Positions 33,701 through 43,252 are shown, counted from the first letter of the stretch. The stretch: 64,000 nt of DNA from an uncultured Muribaculaceae bacterium (GCA_947625935.1 CANQQE010000010.1:1-64000), one strand, 5' to 3'. Notes: generated by a model from the sequence alone, not told the origin. Numbers and translations are program-made.

Positions 33701-34258
33701 AGAATGGAGTATGACGAGCACAGGCGGCTGAAAGCGGTCTACGGGCTGTCGGTGAAAAACGCCGACGCTTCGGCCTACGGCTTAGGGGGCAAATCGGCTT
33801 CGGCCAAACTCCGGGAGCTTATAAGCCGCCCCGAATACTCCTACAAATACGACTACCGGGGGAATCTCGCCGAGATAAGCTACAACGGAGTGGTACTGGC
33901 GTCATACCTGTGGGGCTACATGGGCAGCTACCCCATAGTCGAGGCGAAGTTTCTACCCCATTCCCAACTCGTGGCGGCAGCCGGACAAGCCGACGGGCGC
34001 ACGGTGCAGTCGCTGCTCGACGGCTCGTTCACGTCGGCCGCACAGCTCAACGGATTCTTCACCAAACTCAGAGCGCAACTCCCCGCGACGGAGCTGACGA
34101 CCATGACCTACCACTGGCTGCTTGGCATCTCGGAGGCCACCGACCCGCGGGGGGTGAAAACGACATTCACCTACGACCGGCTCGGACGACTGTCAGGAAT
34201 AAAAGACTACAACGGCTATTTCATCAAAAAGTACCTCTACCACTTCAAAGAAAACTGA
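30800..34258 (+). pseudogene. Secreted YD/RHS-repeat core protein gene interrupted by an in-frame TAG
   Basis: One frame of 1152 sense-equivalent positions is split by TAG 31979-31981 into 393 and 751 residues; only 21 bases separate the stop from the next in-frame ATG at 32003. The N-terminus has a signal peptide and the typical Bacteroidota opening PSPEVASLINFYDIPVDY ... YHGGGVKVEEMEGNLGLSW. The second part carries YD-type repeats (YKYDYRGNLAEISY, FTYDRLGRLSGIKDYNG) and ends soon after. It lacks the RHS tip motif DPSGE that the four orphan tips have. TAG may have arisen from CAG (Gln). Either the protein is lost, is made as two pieces, or the stop is read through. The end is eight bases from the next gene. 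Confidence 0.78.
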
Positions 34259-34265
34259 CAACGAT

Positions 34266-35480
34266 ATGCTGGCGATAATATTAGCGGCCGCTGCGGCAAT
34301 AGCCCCGGCCATAGACAGAAACCACAATATGCCGCGGCCCGGCGACCGCCTGACGCTGACCGAACTGTCGGCAACGGCTGTCACCGCCGACACCCTGGCC
34401 GTTTACGACTTCTCCGGCTCAAAGGCCGCGGGGGAAACAGGCTTGCGTTACGCCGGCATTGGCGACACGGCACTCATGGAGATATGCCCGCGCGAGGTCA
34501 GGCTATACCGTCCCGACAGCGCGGGGCTGACATTGGTCGAGGAACGACGGCCCGGACAGACCGTAACCGCCGTCAATCCCGAGCGGGTAACCCCGATGCC
34601 GTCACGTCAGGGCGACACGCGCGAAGGCCGGTTCGTCACTTTCGGCAGATTGGGCACTCTCAGCGAGATACAGGAGTCGGGCCGAACGGAAAGCCGAGTG
34701 AAAGGCAATCGCCTCATAGTCACTCCCGAGGGCGACTCCATCAGCGATGTGACCCACCTGCGGTATGAGAAAAACGGCGCCATGTCGGCGTGGCTGCCGC
34801 GGCCGCTGCATCCGGCTCTCGCCGACACCCTCTATGCACCCGCCGACAGCATAGACCGTTTCCTCGCCGCCGACACGGTGACCCACCGGCGCATAATCAA
34901 CTCATGGTACGCACCGGGCTACAGATACCCGCTGATACAACAGACCATCAACCTGATATATGTCAAAGGCATCGAAAACGACCGCCGGATCCTCACACTC
35001 TACTATCCCCGGCAACGGCAAGAGGAGGAAATCACCGACGATCCCGACAATCAGGAAATTCGCGACAAAAACAGGTTCGAGGGATTCATGGCCGCCAACA
35101 CCCCGAATGCCGACGGCAGCCCGCACCAAAGCCCGTCATCACCGGGCGGAAACCGGGCTAACGGCGGTGACGGAAACTCAGGCAGGGCATCAGCCGGCAT
35201 CGCCGGCAACGGTGCGCCGGGTAGCGGTGGATGGTGCGACGTCAGCCCCGTGGTAGCGACCGACAAAACCGTAGCCTCCATATGCCCCGCCGAAAGCGGA
35301 GAGGCGATAGTCACGCTCACCAACAACGCCGGAGCATTGATGTGGTCGCAAAAAGCTACAGCCGAGGGCGGCACGGCCATATCCGTCGAATGCCCCATGA
35401 CCGACATGGCACCCGGAAGCTACCTGATCACGGTCTCCGCCCCGGGACTGCGTCGGACGTTCAAGATTGTGAAACCGTGA
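34266..35480 (+). CDS. Secreted protein with T9SS-type C-terminal tail, partner of the YD core
   Basis: A 404-residue protein whose N-terminus (MLAIILAAAAAIAPAID) looks like a short signal peptide. The middle is a beta-rich unknown domain. A Gly/Ser/Asn/Pro-rich linker lies at about residues 280-320. The C-terminus (SGEAIVTLTNNAGAL ... GSYLITVSAPGLRRTFKIVKP) resembles a type A sorting domain of the type IX secretion system. It starts eight bases after the YD core gene, so the two are co-translated and may be secreted or displayed together. It ends the operon. Confidence 0.72.
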   Translation: MLAIILAAAAAIAPAIDRNHNMPRPGDRLTLTELSATAVTADTLAVYDFSGSKAAGETGLRYAGIGDTALMEICPREVRLYRPDSAGLTLVEERRPGQTVTAVNPERVTPMPSRQGDTREGRFVTFGRLGTLSEIQESGRTESRVKGNRLIVTPEGDSISDVTHLRYEKNGAMSAWLPRPLHPALADTLYAPADSIDRFLAADTVTHRRIINSWYAPGYRYPLIQQTINLIYVKGIENDRRILTLYYPRQRQEEEITDDPDNQEIRDKNRFEGFMAANTPNADGSPHQSPSSPGGNRANGGDGNSGRASAGIAGNGAPGSGGWCDVSPVVATDKTVASICPAESGEAIVTLTNNAGALMWSQKATAEGGTAISVECPMTDMAPGSYLITVSAPGLRRTFKIVKP

Positions 35481-35616
35481 CAGCATCGTTTGACGGCCAC
35501 CCGCACTGTTTTCGGCAACTACCCGCGGGCTACTTCAGATTTTTTGTGTAACTTCGCGGATGTCAGCCTTTATTGGCCGGCCGACACATAGTTTTAACCC
35601 ATGAACAGCTAACTCA

Positions 35617-36837
35617 ATGAATGTTGTAGACCGCTTTTTGCAATATGTCAAGTTTGACACTCAGAGTGACGAACTGACCAACATGACCCCGTCAACCCCG
35701 GGGCAGATGATTTTCGCACAGCACCTCGAAAAAGAGTTGCAGACACTCGGACTGAAAGATATTTCTCTCGACGACAACGGCTATCTGATGGCAACACTGC
35801 CCGGCAACGTGGATCACTCAGCCCCAACAATCGGCTTCATAGCCCACTTAGACACATCACCCGATATGTCTGGCCGCCATGTGTCGCCGCGAATCATCGA
35901 GAAATACGACGGCGGCGACATAACACTCAACGCCGAGCGTGGAATCGTGCTGTCGCCCAACGAGTTCCCTGAGCTGCTGCACTATGTCGGCCAACCCCTG
36001 ATAGTAACCGACGGCAACACCCTCCTGGGTGCCGACGACAAAGCCGGAATAGCCGAAATCATATCGGCGGTCGACTTCCTGATGCACCACCCCGAGATAA
36101 AACACGGCGACATACGCATCGCCTTCAACCCCGACGAGGAGATAGGCCAGGGTGCGCACAAATTTGACGTGGAGCGTTTCGGGGCCGACTGGGCTTACAC
36201 TATGGACGGAGGCGAAATCGGCGAGCTTGAATACGAAAACTTCAACGCAGCCGTGGCCAAGGTCACTTTCCGAGGCCGCAACGTACATCCAGGCTATGCG
36301 AAACACAAGATGATCAACTCAATACGCATCGCCAACCAATACGCCATCATGCTTCCCCGATGGGAAACCCCCGAGCACACCGAAGGCTACGAAGGGTTCT
36401 ACCACCTCATATCCATCCAAGGCTCCGTCGAAGAAACAGTGCTCACCTACATAATCCGCGACCACGACCGCGACCGCTTCGAGCGGCGCAAAAAAGAGCT
36501 TGAGCATCTCGCCCGCAAGATCAACAACGAGTTCCCCGGATGCGCCTCGATTGAGATAAAAGACCAATACTTCAATATGCGCGAGAAAATCGAGCCTGTG
36601 ATGCACATAATCGACATCGCGGAGCAGGCCATGCGCAACGTCGAGGTAACCCCCGTGGTTGTCCCCATCCGCGGCGGCACAGACGGAGCGCAGCTATCGT
36701 TCAAAGGGCTACCCTGCCCCAACATATTCGCAGGCGGCCTGAACTTCCATGGCCGCTACGAATTTCTCCCGATACGCTCCATGGAGAAGGCGCGCGACGT
36801 CATCGTCGAAATCGCGCGACTCGCAGCCGAAAAATAA
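35617..36837 (+). CDS. pepT: Peptidase T (tripeptide aminopeptidase)
   Basis: A 406-residue cytosolic M20B zinc peptidase that removes the N-terminal residue of tripeptides. Zinc-site motifs are [25 protein letters not shown] and [14 protein letters not shown], then the His in [11 protein letters not shown]. The dimerisation insert lies in between. Length is normal. It is first of three tightly packed genes (5 bases to miaA, then a 4-base overlap). The 135-base gap upstream contains a weak -7 box TAACTTCG (35549-35556). Confidence 0.95.
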   Translation: MNVVDRFLQYVKFDTQSDELTNMTPSTPGQMIFAQHLEKELQTLGLKDISLDDNGYLMATLPGNVDHSAPTIGFIAHLDTSPDMSGRHVSPRIIEKYDGGDITLNAERGIVLSPNEFPELLHYVGQPLIVTDGNTLLGADDKAGIAEIISAVDFLMHHPEIKHGDIRIAFNPDEEIGQGAHKFDVERFGADWAYTMDGGEIGELEYENFNAAVAKVTFRGRNVHPGYAKHKMINSIRIANQYAIMLPRWETPEHTEGYEGFYHLISIQGSVEETVLTYIIRDHDRDRFERRKKELEHLARKINNEFPGCASIEIKDQYFNMREKIEPVMHIIDIAEQAMRNVEVTPVVVPIRGGTDGAQLSFKGLPCPNIFAGGLNFHGRYEFLPIRSMEKARDVIVEIARLAAEK

Positions 36838-36842
36838 TATCT

Positions 36843-37736
36843 ATGGGTCGCAACAGGCTTATAGTCATCACCGGGCCGACCGGGTCGGGGAAAACATCCC
36901 TCGCCATCGGGTTGGCCCGGCGGCTTGACGGCGAAATCATATGCGCCGACTCACGGCAGATATACCGCGACATTCCTATTGGCACAGCCGCTCCCACCCC
37001 CGCGGAACTCGAGGCAGCCCCCCACCATCTCACCGGCTTCCTCGACCTCAGCGACTACTACAGCGCGGCGCGTTTCGAGGAAGATGTGCTGTCACTGTTG
37101 CCCGAAATATGGGGCAGGGGCCGCGAAGCCATCTTGTGCGGAGGCTCCATGATGTATGTCAACGCCGTGGTCAACGGCATAGACCTGTTGCCCGCGATTA
37201 CTCCCGAAGTAAGAGAAACCGCTCTCAAAATCTACACCGACGGAGGCATCGACAATCTGCGCCGCGAACTTCGGCGGCTCGACCCCGCCTACTACGAACA
37301 GGTTGACCTCAACAACCACAAACGCATGGTTCATGCCGTCGAGATTTCCATGCAGGCCGGGGCGCCATACTCCTCACTGCGCACCGGGAAAACCAAGAAA
37401 CGGGAATTTGACGTCATAAAAATGGCCATCGACTTCCCCCGGGAGCAATTGTTTGACCGCATAAACCGCCGCGTCGACGCGATGATTCAAGCCGGCATGA
37501 TCGACGAAGCCCGGCGCGTCTACCACCTGCGGCATCTCAACTCGCTCAACACCGTCGGCTACAAAGAACTGTTCGCCGCTTTCGACGGCACGATGCCGAT
37601 GGAGACAGCCATACCCCGCATTGCCAAAAACACACGCGTCTACGCGAAAAAACAACTCACATGGCTCCGGCGCGACCCGGCCGTCAACTGGCTGCCTGCT
37701 TCCGACCCGCTTAACGCCGCACTCGCTTTGTTATGA
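36843..37736 (+). CDS. miaA: tRNA dimethylallyltransferase
   Basis: A 297-residue enzyme that adds a dimethylallyl group to A37 of tRNAs reading codons that start with U. The P-loop ITGPTGSGKTSLAIGLA is at the N-terminus, with CADSRQIYRDIPIGTAAP next and the tRNA-binding NNHKRMVHAVEI region after. The C-terminus KNTRVYAKKQLTWLRRD is typical. Length is normal. Its stop overlaps the following acyltransferase by four bases. Confidence 0.95.
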   Translation: MGRNRLIVITGPTGSGKTSLAIGLARRLDGEIICADSRQIYRDIPIGTAAPTPAELEAAPHHLTGFLDLSDYYSAARFEEDVLSLLPEIWGRGREAILCGGSMMYVNAVVNGIDLLPAITPEVRETALKIYTDGGIDNLRRELRRLDPAYYEQVDLNNHKRMVHAVEISMQAGAPYSSLRTGKTKKREFDVIKMAIDFPREQLFDRINRRVDAMIQAGMIDEARRVYHLRHLNSLNTVGYKELFAAFDGTMPMETAIPRIAKNTRVYAKKQLTWLRRDPAVNWLPASDPLNAALALL

Positions 37737-38776
37737 AACAGTTTATCAAATTCATCGCCTATCTTCAGGTTATCGGCATAATCCTCGTCGTGCTCGGGCA
37801 CTCCTTCCATGAATATCCCGACGGAGAGATGGGAAAAACCATGTTGCTCTACCGTATGCTCTACAGCTTCCGTATGCCCCTGTTCATGTTTGTCTCCGGC
37901 TTCCTGATGGTGTTCACCACCCGGCTGAGAGCATCATCAGAGCGACCCGGAGTGGCCGATTTTCTCAAGTTGAAACTTAGGAGGTTGCTGCTACCCTTCG
38001 CCGTCCTCACACTCGTCACGTTCATCCCCCGCGCAGCCATGTCGGGATTTGCCGACGACAGCATAGAGTTGAGTCTCAACTCCCTCTGCCGCTCCTTCTT
38101 CTACGCCGACTCGCTTGTAATCCCGTTCTTCTGGTTTCTACAGGCCAGCTTCATACTGCTGGTGCTTAACTACACCATCATAACCTTAGGCGAGAAAGCG
38201 CGAGTCGGCAACGCCGCGCTCTATCTGCTCATCGTACTGCTTTTTATCATCCTCCCGTTCCTTCCGTTAGAGTACGGACTGTTTTTCTCGGTCAACGAGG
38301 TCGTCAGGTTAGGTCTATACTTCGTCCTTGGAGCCGCTTACAGCCGTTTTGCAGTCACAATCGACCGTTTCATCCCCTGGACGTCGCCGATGTTCCTGGC
38401 GGCAGTCGCAGCCATATGGGCCGCCCTGTTTTTCCTCACCGAAGGAACCCCCTGGATTCGATTCTGCTCCGTAGCGGGGATAGCCATGTGCGTCTCCGTG
38501 GCCAAACTGATGGAACGCCACGGGGTGACGATTCTCGACCACCTTATCGGAGCCAACTACATGATTTTCCTCCTGTCATGGTACTGCAACGTGGCCACAC
38601 AGCAGGTGCTGCACCATCTGATTCAGCTCCCCTGGTGGTGCTACACTCTGTTGTCGCTCGTTTCAGGCATCTACATCCCCTGGCTCGGCTACCGCTACCT
38701 GCAGAGCCATCCCGACAGCCGTTGGGTCAGAGTCACGGCCTTGCTTCTCGGGCAATCATTCAAAAAGCGCCGTTAG
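37733..38776 (+). CDS. Acyltransferase family 3 membrane protein
   Basis: A 347-residue inner-membrane protein with about ten membrane segments, of the OafA/NodX acyltransferase-3 superfamily that O-acylates cell-surface sugars. Seen are the first-segment motif AYLQVIGIILVVLGHSF, with the catalytic-type His, and the RMPLFMFVSGFLM segment. The acceptor is unknown. It overlaps miaA by four bases and its 3' end overlaps the convergent hydrolase gene by 17 bases. Confidence 0.87.
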   Translation: MKQFIKFIAYLQVIGIILVVLGHSFHEYPDGEMGKTMLLYRMLYSFRMPLFMFVSGFLMVFTTRLRASSERPGVADFLKLKLRRLLLPFAVLTLVTFIPRAAMSGFADDSIELSLNSLCRSFFYADSLVIPFFWFLQASFILLVLNYTIITLGEKARVGNAALYLLIVLLFIILPFLPLEYGLFFSVNEVVRLGLYFVLGAAYSRFAVTIDRFIPWTSPMFLAAVAAIWAALFFLTEGTPWIRFCSVAGIAMCVSVAKLMERHGVTILDHLIGANYMIFLLSWYCNVATQQVLHHLIQLPWWCYTLLSLVSGIYIPWLGYRYLQSHPDSRWVRVTALLLGQSFKKRR

Positions 38777-39800
38777 CCCGCCCCGAAATCTCATCAAGCC
38801 ATTCACCCATCGTCTCAAGCACCGACGGCGATACATCCTCGGCAATCGTCACATATTCCTGAGGCATACCGGTCACGCAACTCTGCATAAGATGGTTTAT
38901 GCCCGGGAGCAATGCTGTCTTCACCCTGCGGTTGAGCCGTCTTATGGTTTCGAGATTGGCCGGGATCACCTGCATATCCTTCTCCCCGTTAATCGCCAAC
39001 CAGGGAATATCTACCGCGCCGATGTCGGCCGCAGGGTAATAACGCAGCATATCCCTGTACCACGGCGATACCACCGCATCCACCTGAGCGTTGATTTGAG
39101 CCTGCACAGCAGGTATTTTCGCCGATTCACCGAGCTGCCGGGCGATATCTGAATAAATCGCCATGCGAGCCTGAAACGACGGCATATCTGACTTGGCTAT
39201 GTCAAGATACATACGTTGCTGCCCCTCAGCCTCCCACTTTCCCGTCATAGCCTCAGCGATTGCCCGCCCCTGCGACATGATGATGGAATCACCGGGCCAC
39301 GCAGGCGCGGCAAGCGTCACTATGAAATCACACTTTCGGTTCCCGACAGCCATCTTTATAGCCGTCGTGCCTCCGTCCGAGTGACCGATCACCCCGACGG
39401 GAACCTGCTCGTACAACGAGTCGATATAGTTGAGTCCGGCCGAGACATCCCCGACAAAGTCTGCGTTGACCGCCGCACCGAAATCACCGCCGCTACCTCC
39501 GCAGCCGCGGTCATCCATTCTCAGCACGGCATAACCTCGCCGGCTCAGATAGTCGGCGATAACCTTGAAAGGGCGGTGCCCCATTATCTCCTCGTCACGA
39601 TTTTGCTGACCGCTCCCGCTTGCAAGCACCACAGCGGCCCGCGGACGACTATCCTTAGGGAAACTTAGCGTGCCGGCAAGCCTCACGCCATCTGCGGGAT
39701 TCGTGACGACAACCTCCCGTTCAGCGACCCCGCCGGCCGCCACAAACGCCGCCGCCATGCCGAGGAGCAATCCTGATACCATTCTGCGCATATTATCCAA
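38760..39800 (-). CDS. Exported alpha/beta hydrolase
   Basis: A 346-residue alpha/beta hydrolase with an N-terminal signal (MVSGLLLGMAAAFVAAGG). The oxyanion region is VLASGSGQQNRDE, the DRGCGGSGG turn follows, and the nucleophile elbow is IGHSDGG. The catalytic Asp/His are likely in LAINGEKDMQV and PGINHLMQ. Esterase or peptidase activity in the periplasm is inferred. ATG 39800 and ATG 39791 are both possible starts. A -7 box TATCTTTG (39818-39825, minus strand) lies just upstream. The last 17 bases overlap the acyltransferase gene tail-to-tail. Confidence 0.88.
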   Translation of the reverse strand: MDNMRRMVSGLLLGMAAAFVAAGGVAEREVVVTNPADGVRLAGTLSFPKDSRPRAAVVLASGSGQQNRDEEIMGHRPFKVIADYLSRRGYAVLRMDDRGCGGSGGDFGAAVNADFVGDVSAGLNYIDSLYEQVPVGVIGHSDGGTTAIKMAVGNRKCDFIVTLAAPAWPGDSIIMSQGRAIAEAMTGKWEAEGQQRMYLDIAKSDMPSFQARMAIYSDIARQLGESAKIPAVQAQINAQVDAVVSPWYRDMLRYYPAADIGAVDIPWLAINGEKDMQVIPANLETIRRLNRRVKTALLPGINHLMQSCVTGMPQEYVTIAEDVSPSVLETMGEWLDEISGRANGAF

Positions 39801-39917
39801 TTAAACTGATACAGCCACAAAGATAAGCCAATTCGACTCAAAAAAGAATGACGCCTTCGATAAATTTAATAAATTTGCAACCCGTAATCCCACAAAATAA
39901 AATCCGACACACCCCTT

Positions 39918-41678
39918 ATGAAAATTCTGTCAACGCTCCTCGCGACATTCGCCATCTTCCTGACAGCAAACGCCCATGCCGCCGACACCGCTGAAATCGC
40001 CCGTCTGCGCGAAGCCGCCGACTCCCTGCACTCGATTGGCCGCACCGACTCAGCCCTGATCGTCGGAGCCAAGGCCATCACACTCGCCAACGAAAGCGGC
40101 GACCCCACACAGATTGTTGGCGCGCACTCCGCTCAGGGAGTGTTTTTGCGTTCATCCGGGAAAATCGACGAAGCTCTAAAAAGCTATGAAACCGCACTCG
40201 AAATCGTCACTTCAGGTAAATTCCGTGAAAATCCCGACCGGGAAGCGATCGAAGAAATCGCTTCGCTCTACATAAATCTCGCGGTACTTAACCTCGATAT
40301 GCAGAGCAAGGAACAGGCCGCCAAAAATGCCGAGATGTCGGGAAAATGGATTGAGAAGAGCGACGACCCGTCGCTGAAAAGCACGGTGATGGGGGTCATC
40401 GGCTCCGTACTAACCGGGTGCGGGCTATACCAGAAAGCCGCCGCATACCAGGACAAAGCCTACGGATACGCTTTAGACGCCGGCGACAACGAGTCAGCGT
40501 TCCGATCGGCGGCCTACGCGATGCTCGCGTCAGACCGCACAGGCGACAAAACGCAAGCCAACGATTGGCGGGAAAAGTGCAACCGGCTTATCGACAGCAT
40601 CCAATCCTCAATGGCGCTACTCACCTACTACCAGGCCGAATGCTCGATATGCCTCAAGAACGATGACAACAAAGGCTCATTGGCATGGTTTGACAAAATC
40701 CTCAAGCTCGATGGCATCGACAATCTGCCATTCGTCGTGTTTGACTGCTACAACAATATGCACATCGCCTATGCGGCGTTGGGCGACTACCGAAAAGCCT
40801 ACGACATACTACTAAAAAGCAATGAGCTGCGCGACACTATCTGGCAGCAGCAGAAAGCCGACAGCCTGCGCGACCTGACGGTCAAATACGAGACAAAGGA
40901 AACCGAACTGGCTCTCGCCCAAAGCGAGGCACGACGCGCCAACACCCTGATGTGGCTCGCCGTAGCCGCCGGATTATTGCTCGCGGGACTGATTCTATTT
41001 TTAATCTACGTCAACCGTCAACGCCGCCTGAGAATGATGAAGGAAATGGAATTTTCCAAATTGAGAGCCGACATAGCCCGACAACTGACCCAACAATATG
41101 TCGAAGGGCTTGAAAACGAACGACGGCGCATGGCGCGAGAGCTACACGACGGCGTTTGCAACGACCTCCTGGCCATACAGATGAACATGTCCAACGGACA
41201 GCCCATCGAATCCACAGCACGGCTAATCGACTCATGCCGAGAATCGGTCAGACGCATTTCCCACGAACTGATGCCACCCGAATTTGCCTACGCCACTCTC
41301 GACGAAGTAATCAGATTCTTCATCAACAAACAAGCCGACGCCAACAGAGGGAAAATCGGATTCACCTATTCATCATCCTGCCAAGGAGCTGACTGGGCCG
41401 ACATCCCCGACGCCGTGTCGCTTGAAATATACCGCATCATACAGGAAGCCGTCGGAAACGCCATCCGACACTCCGGCGCAAATGAAGTGAAAGTCAGCCT
41501 CGACTTCGACCGGGAAGATATAACGGCGTCTGTAGCCGACAACGGCACATACCGACAAAACTCTCGAAAAGGGTTAGGAATCGACTCAATCAGGCGACGG
41601 GCCGGATCCATCAACGGTTCTGTATCCATAAACGCCTCCGAAAGCGGCACCGACATCACCTTAAACGTAAGAATTTGA
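39918..41678 (+). CDS. TPR-containing sensor histidine kinase (NarL/DesK type)
   Basis: A 586-residue sensor kinase. A signal peptide (residues 1-21) precedes a run of tetratricopeptide repeats (about 25-300) that should lie in the periplasm. A coiled-coil region and one membrane segment (about 345-368, WLAVAAGLLLAGLILFLIY) follow. The HisKA_3 domain has the phosphorylated His410 in ARELHDGVCNDLL, and the HATPase domain has QEAVGNAIRHSG and SVADNGTYRQNS. The G-box is short. The response regulator begins 106 bases downstream from its own promoter. A TAAATTTG -7 box lies at 39870-39877. The signal is unknown. Confidence 0.92.
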   Translation: MKILSTLLATFAIFLTANAHAADTAEIARLREAADSLHSIGRTDSALIVGAKAITLANESGDPTQIVGAHSAQGVFLRSSGKIDEALKSYETALEIVTSGKFRENPDREAIEEIASLYINLAVLNLDMQSKEQAAKNAEMSGKWIEKSDDPSLKSTVMGVIGSVLTGCGLYQKAAAYQDKAYGYALDAGDNESAFRSAAYAMLASDRTGDKTQANDWREKCNRLIDSIQSSMALLTYYQAECSICLKNDDNKGSLAWFDKILKLDGIDNLPFVVFDCYNNMHIAYAALGDYRKAYDILLKSNELRDTIWQQQKADSLRDLTVKYETKETELALAQSEARRANTLMWLAVAAGLLLAGLILFLIYVNRQRRLRMMKEMEFSKLRADIARQLTQQYVEGLENERRRMARELHDGVCNDLLAIQMNMSNGQPIESTARLIDSCRESVRRISHELMPPEFAYATLDEVIRFFINKQADANRGKIGFTYSSSCQGADWADIPDAVSLEIYRIIQEAVGNAIRHSGANEVKVSLDFDREDITASVADNGTYRQNSRKGLGIDSIRRRAGSINGSVSINASESGTDITLNVRI

Positions 41679-41721
41679 ATGATTTACTGTTAAGCCACAT
41701 CAAAACTACGGAAAACCGTAA

Positions 41722-41752
41722 TTGACTCGCATCATGCGGCTCACTACTTTTG
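41722..41752 (+). promoter_or_regulatory. Promoter of the response regulator gene
   Basis: TTG (41722-41724), a 20-bp spacer and TACTTTTG (41745-41752). It lies in the 106-base gap after the kinase, so the regulator can be made separately. Confidence 0.65.
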
Positions 41753-41784
41753 CAGAACCAATTTGACCTGCAAAAATAGCCCGG

Positions 41785-42441
41785 ATGACCGATAACACAA
41801 TCTTATCACAGATGAAAATAGCTGTTGTAGACGACCACGACCTGATTAGGGAGGGCCTAAACGCCGTCCTTGTCAACAACGGGGCCACCTGCGTGGAAAA
41901 GTACAGCACCGCTATGGAACTGGTCTCTGACATCGACGCCGGAAAAGCTTTTGACTTCTACATTATTGACCTTGAGCTTCCCGACATCGACGGATTTGTG
42001 CTGATTGAGATGATACGTACACGAAACCCCGTGGCTCATATCATCGTCAGCACAGTGCACGATGAGATATGGACACTCCGAAAGCTACTCGCACGCGACG
42101 TTAACGCCATAATTTATAAATCTCGCGACGGAAACGAGATTATAACGGCCATAAACGAGATTCTAAACGGCAACAACTACTACTGCGACGCCGTGCTCGA
42201 TGCCCTCAAAGTCGCCGGCGACAGCTCCCTCCACCCATCCACTCGAGAGCTTGAAGTCCTATACCACATCGCACAAGGAAAAACGTCCCGTGAGATTGCG
42301 GCAACGATGTTTGTAACCGACAACACCGTCGAGGCCCACCGCAAATCCCTGTTCCAGAAACTCGGCGCTATCAATGTCGCCGATCTGATTGTTAAGGCCA
42401 TTAACAAGGGCTACCTCAAAAAATCAGGATTAAAACGCTGA
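41785..42441 (+). CDS. NarL/LuxR-family response regulator
   Basis: A 218-residue DNA-binding regulator. The receiver has VVDDHDLIREGL with the acidic pair, phospho-acceptor Asp62 in IIDLELPDIDG, and the conserved Lys in IIYKSRDG. The C-terminal LuxR-type helix-turn-helix is HPSTRELEVLYHIAQGKTS ... TVEAHRKSLFQKLG. ATG 41785 is used; an internal ATG at 41812 is also possible. Its kinase partner is the gene upstream. Targets are not known; the next genes (lipoprotein, membrane protein) are candidates. Confidence 0.94.
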   Translation: MTDNTILSQMKIAVVDDHDLIREGLNAVLVNNGATCVEKYSTAMELVSDIDAGKAFDFYIIDLELPDIDGFVLIEMIRTRNPVAHIIVSTVHDEIWTLRKLLARDVNAIIYKSRDGNEIITAINEILNGNNYYCDAVLDALKVAGDSSLHPSTRELEVLYHIAQGKTSREIAATMFVTDNTVEAHRKSLFQKLGAINVADLIVKAINKGYLKKSGLKR

Positions 42442-42504
42442 TTAAAGGTCTATTATACAACCCTGCAAACACAAACATTCTTAACCGTTAAACAATTTAT
42501 CAAC

Positions 42505-43194
42505 ATGAAAACATTCATCAACTTCTCAGTCGCTTGTCTGTGTGCTGTCCTCCTCGCTTCATGCGGTGGCTCAATAGGGTCGTCATCAGGATGCTTCGGC
42601 AAAATCCCCGCGACTATAGCCAACTACGAAAAAGAGTATGACGAGGCTCAGGCCAAAATCAACGAAAACAACTACGGCAAAATCAGCAAAAAAATGGACG
42701 AGCTCAAAGCCGAGACCAAAGCCACTGTCGAGGAAGAGGCTAAAGCCCTCAACGGCAAGGAAGTCCCCGTGTCGGTCGATGAGACCCAACTCAAAATCGA
42801 ACAGCCCGTCACACTCGTTTTTGACTCAATGAACAAATGTATTGCCATGTTCAGTCTCGATGGCAAAGTAGTGGCCGCAACCGATCTAAAACTCAACGCC
42901 GACCCCTCCGACCTGAAAGAGCAGACCCTACTCAGCGGCAGCAAAATCACTGTAACAGTCAAAATGCCTGTTGGCATCGAATTCCTTGATAAAGACGGAA
43001 ACGTGATGCAAAGCCGCAAAGACATCGGCGAACTCAACGCCGACAACCTCGGCTCATCGGCTGTAGTCAAAGCAGGCACACCCCTCGAGTTCAAATACAA
43101 CTTCCCCGTCGACGAGGCAATGGAAGGGGTCGAATCTCTGCGACTGGTCATTGATCTCAGCAGAACTCCCTATTATGTCCGCGATTTAAACTAA
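42505..43194 (+). CDS. Lipoprotein with coiled-coil segment
   Basis: A 229-residue lipoprotein: signal plus lipobox LLAS-Cys20, then Gly/Ser-rich linker. Residues about 35-80 are strongly helical and charged (YEKEYDEAQAKINENN, MDELKAETKATVEEEAK). The C-terminal half is beta-rich (VTLVFDSMNKCIAMFSLDGK, KITVTVKMPVGIEFLDKDG). No family is recognised. It follows the response regulator by 63 bases and ends at a strong terminator. Confidence 0.8.
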   Translation: MKTFINFSVACLCAVLLASCGGSIGSSSGCFGKIPATIANYEKEYDEAQAKINENNYGKISKKMDELKAETKATVEEEAKALNGKEVPVSVDETQLKIEQPVTLVFDSMNKCIAMFSLDGKVVAATDLKLNADPSDLKEQTLLSGSKITVTVKMPVGIEFLDKDGNVMQSRKDIGELNADNLGSSAVVKAGTPLEFKYNFPVDEAMEGVESLRLVIDLSRTPYYVRDLN

Positions 43195-43213
43195 TTGATA
43201 ACACACAATCACC

Positions 43214-43252
43214 GCCGTCCCACCGATACTTTGGGCGGGACGGCTCTTTTTT
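43214..43252 (+). terminator. Rho-independent terminator after the lipoprotein gene
   Basis: An 8-bp GC-rich stem (43214-43221 with 43237-43244), extended by weaker pairs inward, is followed by a run of six T (43247-43252). Confidence 0.88.

Noticed and set aside
32003-34258. A stand-alone gene starting at ATG 32003
   Set aside because: The frame is continuous with 30800-31981 apart from one TAG, and the start has no signal peptide or clear ribosome site. It is treated as the second part of one gene.
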